The position numbers and the translations under genes are program-made. Below are positions 63,011 through 64,000 of a stretch of 64,000 nt of DNA, in pieces. The stretch covers positions 124,001 through 188,000 of the forward strand of contig CAWKIA010000022.1 of the NCBI GenBank assembly GCA_963849635.1, written 5' to 3'. Positions within the stretch are counted from its first letter, which is position 1. Each line of letters starts with the position of its first letter. The DNA is from CAVRUD01 sp963849635. Its GTDB lineage: Bacteria > Chloroflexota > Chloroflexia > Thermomicrobiales > UBA6265. Under the pieces are notes generated by a model that saw only the letters and a program-made list of their open reading frames with translations, made no database searches and had not been told where the DNA came from.

Positions 63011-64000
63011 CTAGAGGCGATAGAAGCTCCGTGCGTTCTCTGCCATCACCTTGGGCAACAACTCCGGCGGCAAGAGGTCGGCCACGTCGTCGTGCCAGTG
63101 GGGATAGTCGCTCGAGAACATGACCAGATCGGGCGACTCCAACTGGGCGAGGAGCTGCGCGACCAGGGCGGGATCGGATGGCAGGTCGACGGGTTGGAGG
63201 GTGAAGCGGACGTGCTCGCGGGCGTAGTCGGAGGGCGGGCGGCGGACCCAGGGGACCTCGCGGCGCAGCCCCTTCCACTCTTTATCGATCCGCCAGAGGT
63301 GGGCGGGGAGCCAGCTCCAACCACTCTCGATGAAGGCGACCCGCAGGGTTGGGAAGCGATCAAAGACACCCTCGACGATCAGGCTCGTAAGTTGTGACTG
63401 GAAGACCTGTGACATGCCGGCATACTCCTCCAGGTAATAGGAGGGCCAGCCGACCGGCGTCGGTGGGGTGCCAGTGACTCCGCCGAAGTGAAGGCCGATT
63501 GCCAGGTCGTGGCGAAGGGCCGCTTCGTAGATCGGGTGGTAGCTCCGGTTGCCGTAGGGCATGGCGGAGCGGACCGGAAGGTAAACCTGGACGAATCCGG
63601 GGTGTCCTCCCACCCGATCGATCTCGGCCGCGGCCATCTCCGGCTGCTGGCTGGGAACCACGATCGAGGCGCGCAGGCGGGGCTCCGCATCCAGCCACTC
63701 GGCGATGTGCCAGTCATTGACGGCGCTGGCCAGGGCCGCGGCGGCATCGGGGTTGTGGACACTTTCGACAGCGTAGGCGCAGTTGAGAATGGCGTACTCC
63801 AGGACGAGGGGATCGAGGACATGATCCCGGAGATGCTGGAGGGTGGAGCCCGCCGCGGCGCCAACCTTGTCGCGCAGATCGGGACGGACCGAGGTGGGCG
63901 CCTTCGGTGGATAGGGATTTCAACCGGCCCCTTGAACGCGGACTGGGAGATGTACTCCCGCCAGTGCTCGGTGAGATAGGGGAAGAGCACCTCAACCGAT
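63011..64000 (-). CDS. TIM-barrel amidohydrolase, paralogue, N-terminus beyond the window; one frameshift
   Basis: This is related to the amidohydrolase at 59791 along its whole visible length. It has ASAVNDWHIAEWLDAEPRLR, LAIGLHFGGVTGTPPTPVG (barrel His), PSYYLEEYAGMSQVFQSQL, FIESGWSWLPAHLWRIDKEW and MFSSDYPHWHDDVADLLPPE. The N-terminal piece (VLFPYLTEHWREYISQSAFK) is in another frame; the shift lies about 63920. The start is outside the window. The two paralogues probably handle related aromatic or heterocyclic substrates, and their placement on both sides of a sigma factor and a secreted protein suggests one metabolic locus. Confidence 0.82.

Noticed and set aside
1..64000. tRNA, rRNA or CRISPR arrays
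   Set aside because: Both strands were read for cloverleaf ends, TPsiC-type GGTTCGAATC signals and spaced repeats; nothing convincing was seen.

Overview
The window is about 64 kb of high-GC bacterial chromosome. Gene content and style suggest Chloroflexota near Thermomicrobia/Sphaerobacter. The clues are LuxR/MalT-type ATPase regulators, many RR-type secreted proteins with SRRxAL signals, paired TIM-barrel amidohydrolases, TTG/GTG starts with strong GGAGG sites, and DUF1269/DUF6325/SHOCT small proteins. This placement is an inference from style, not from a marker gene. No rRNA, tRNA or CRISPR array was seen. About twenty genes are split by single-base shifts although protein similarity continues across the break. 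Several breaks lie in G or C runs (for example the C run at 913-919), which fits uncorrected long-read sequence better than mass gene decay. They are annotated as one gene with a break.

Layout. 1-1014: zinc-ribbon protein and a cut-off MmeI-type restriction-modification N-terminus, perhaps the edge of an old mobile element. 1019-7387 (minus): AbgB-like amidohydrolase, small stress-type proteins and a MalT/LuxR regulator. 7763-12561: membrane phosphatase-superfamily protein, MntP-type Mn exporter and a Vps62-domain membrane protein. 12743-20542: a plus-strand run for glutamyl compounds (AbgT transporter, M20 dipeptidase, peptidase T, GAP-family membrane protein, glutaminase, GltS-type symporter). 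20592-25114: MscS channel, HdeD/DUF308, DUF1269, DUF3237 and small or degraded genes.

25115-46887 is the most unusual part. A UDP-glucuronate-decarboxylase-like enzyme is followed by EIGHT tandem paralogues of a PaaK/CapK-type adenylate-forming enzyme. Most are joined by overlapping or 3-nt junctions, and the array runs into a methyltransferase and a Wzx-like flippase whose starts overlap the preceding stops. Beyond a Cys-rich secreted protein come a PMT-type mannosyltransferase, a GT2 glycosyltransferase and two more members of a second, divergent adenylate-forming family. The likely theme is a surface glycan or glycolipid decorated through ten different carboxylate-activating enzymes. Each of the eight tandem enzymes carries its own sequence in one short window between otherwise invariant motifs.

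46975-57822: a regulator with an excisionase-type HTH at one end and a LuxR HTH at the other, then five tandem secreted paralogues with an RR-type signal, a YFSDRP core domain and a Cys-rich tail (several broken), then a serine hydrolase and an alpha/beta hydrolase. 57873-64000: enolase-superfamily dehydratase, Rieske ferredoxin, two related TIM-barrel amidohydrolases, a SigJ-like ECF sigma factor and a secreted duplicated-domain protein. A 146-bp terminal-inverted-repeat element and a heptamer repeat sit just upstream of the dehydratase.
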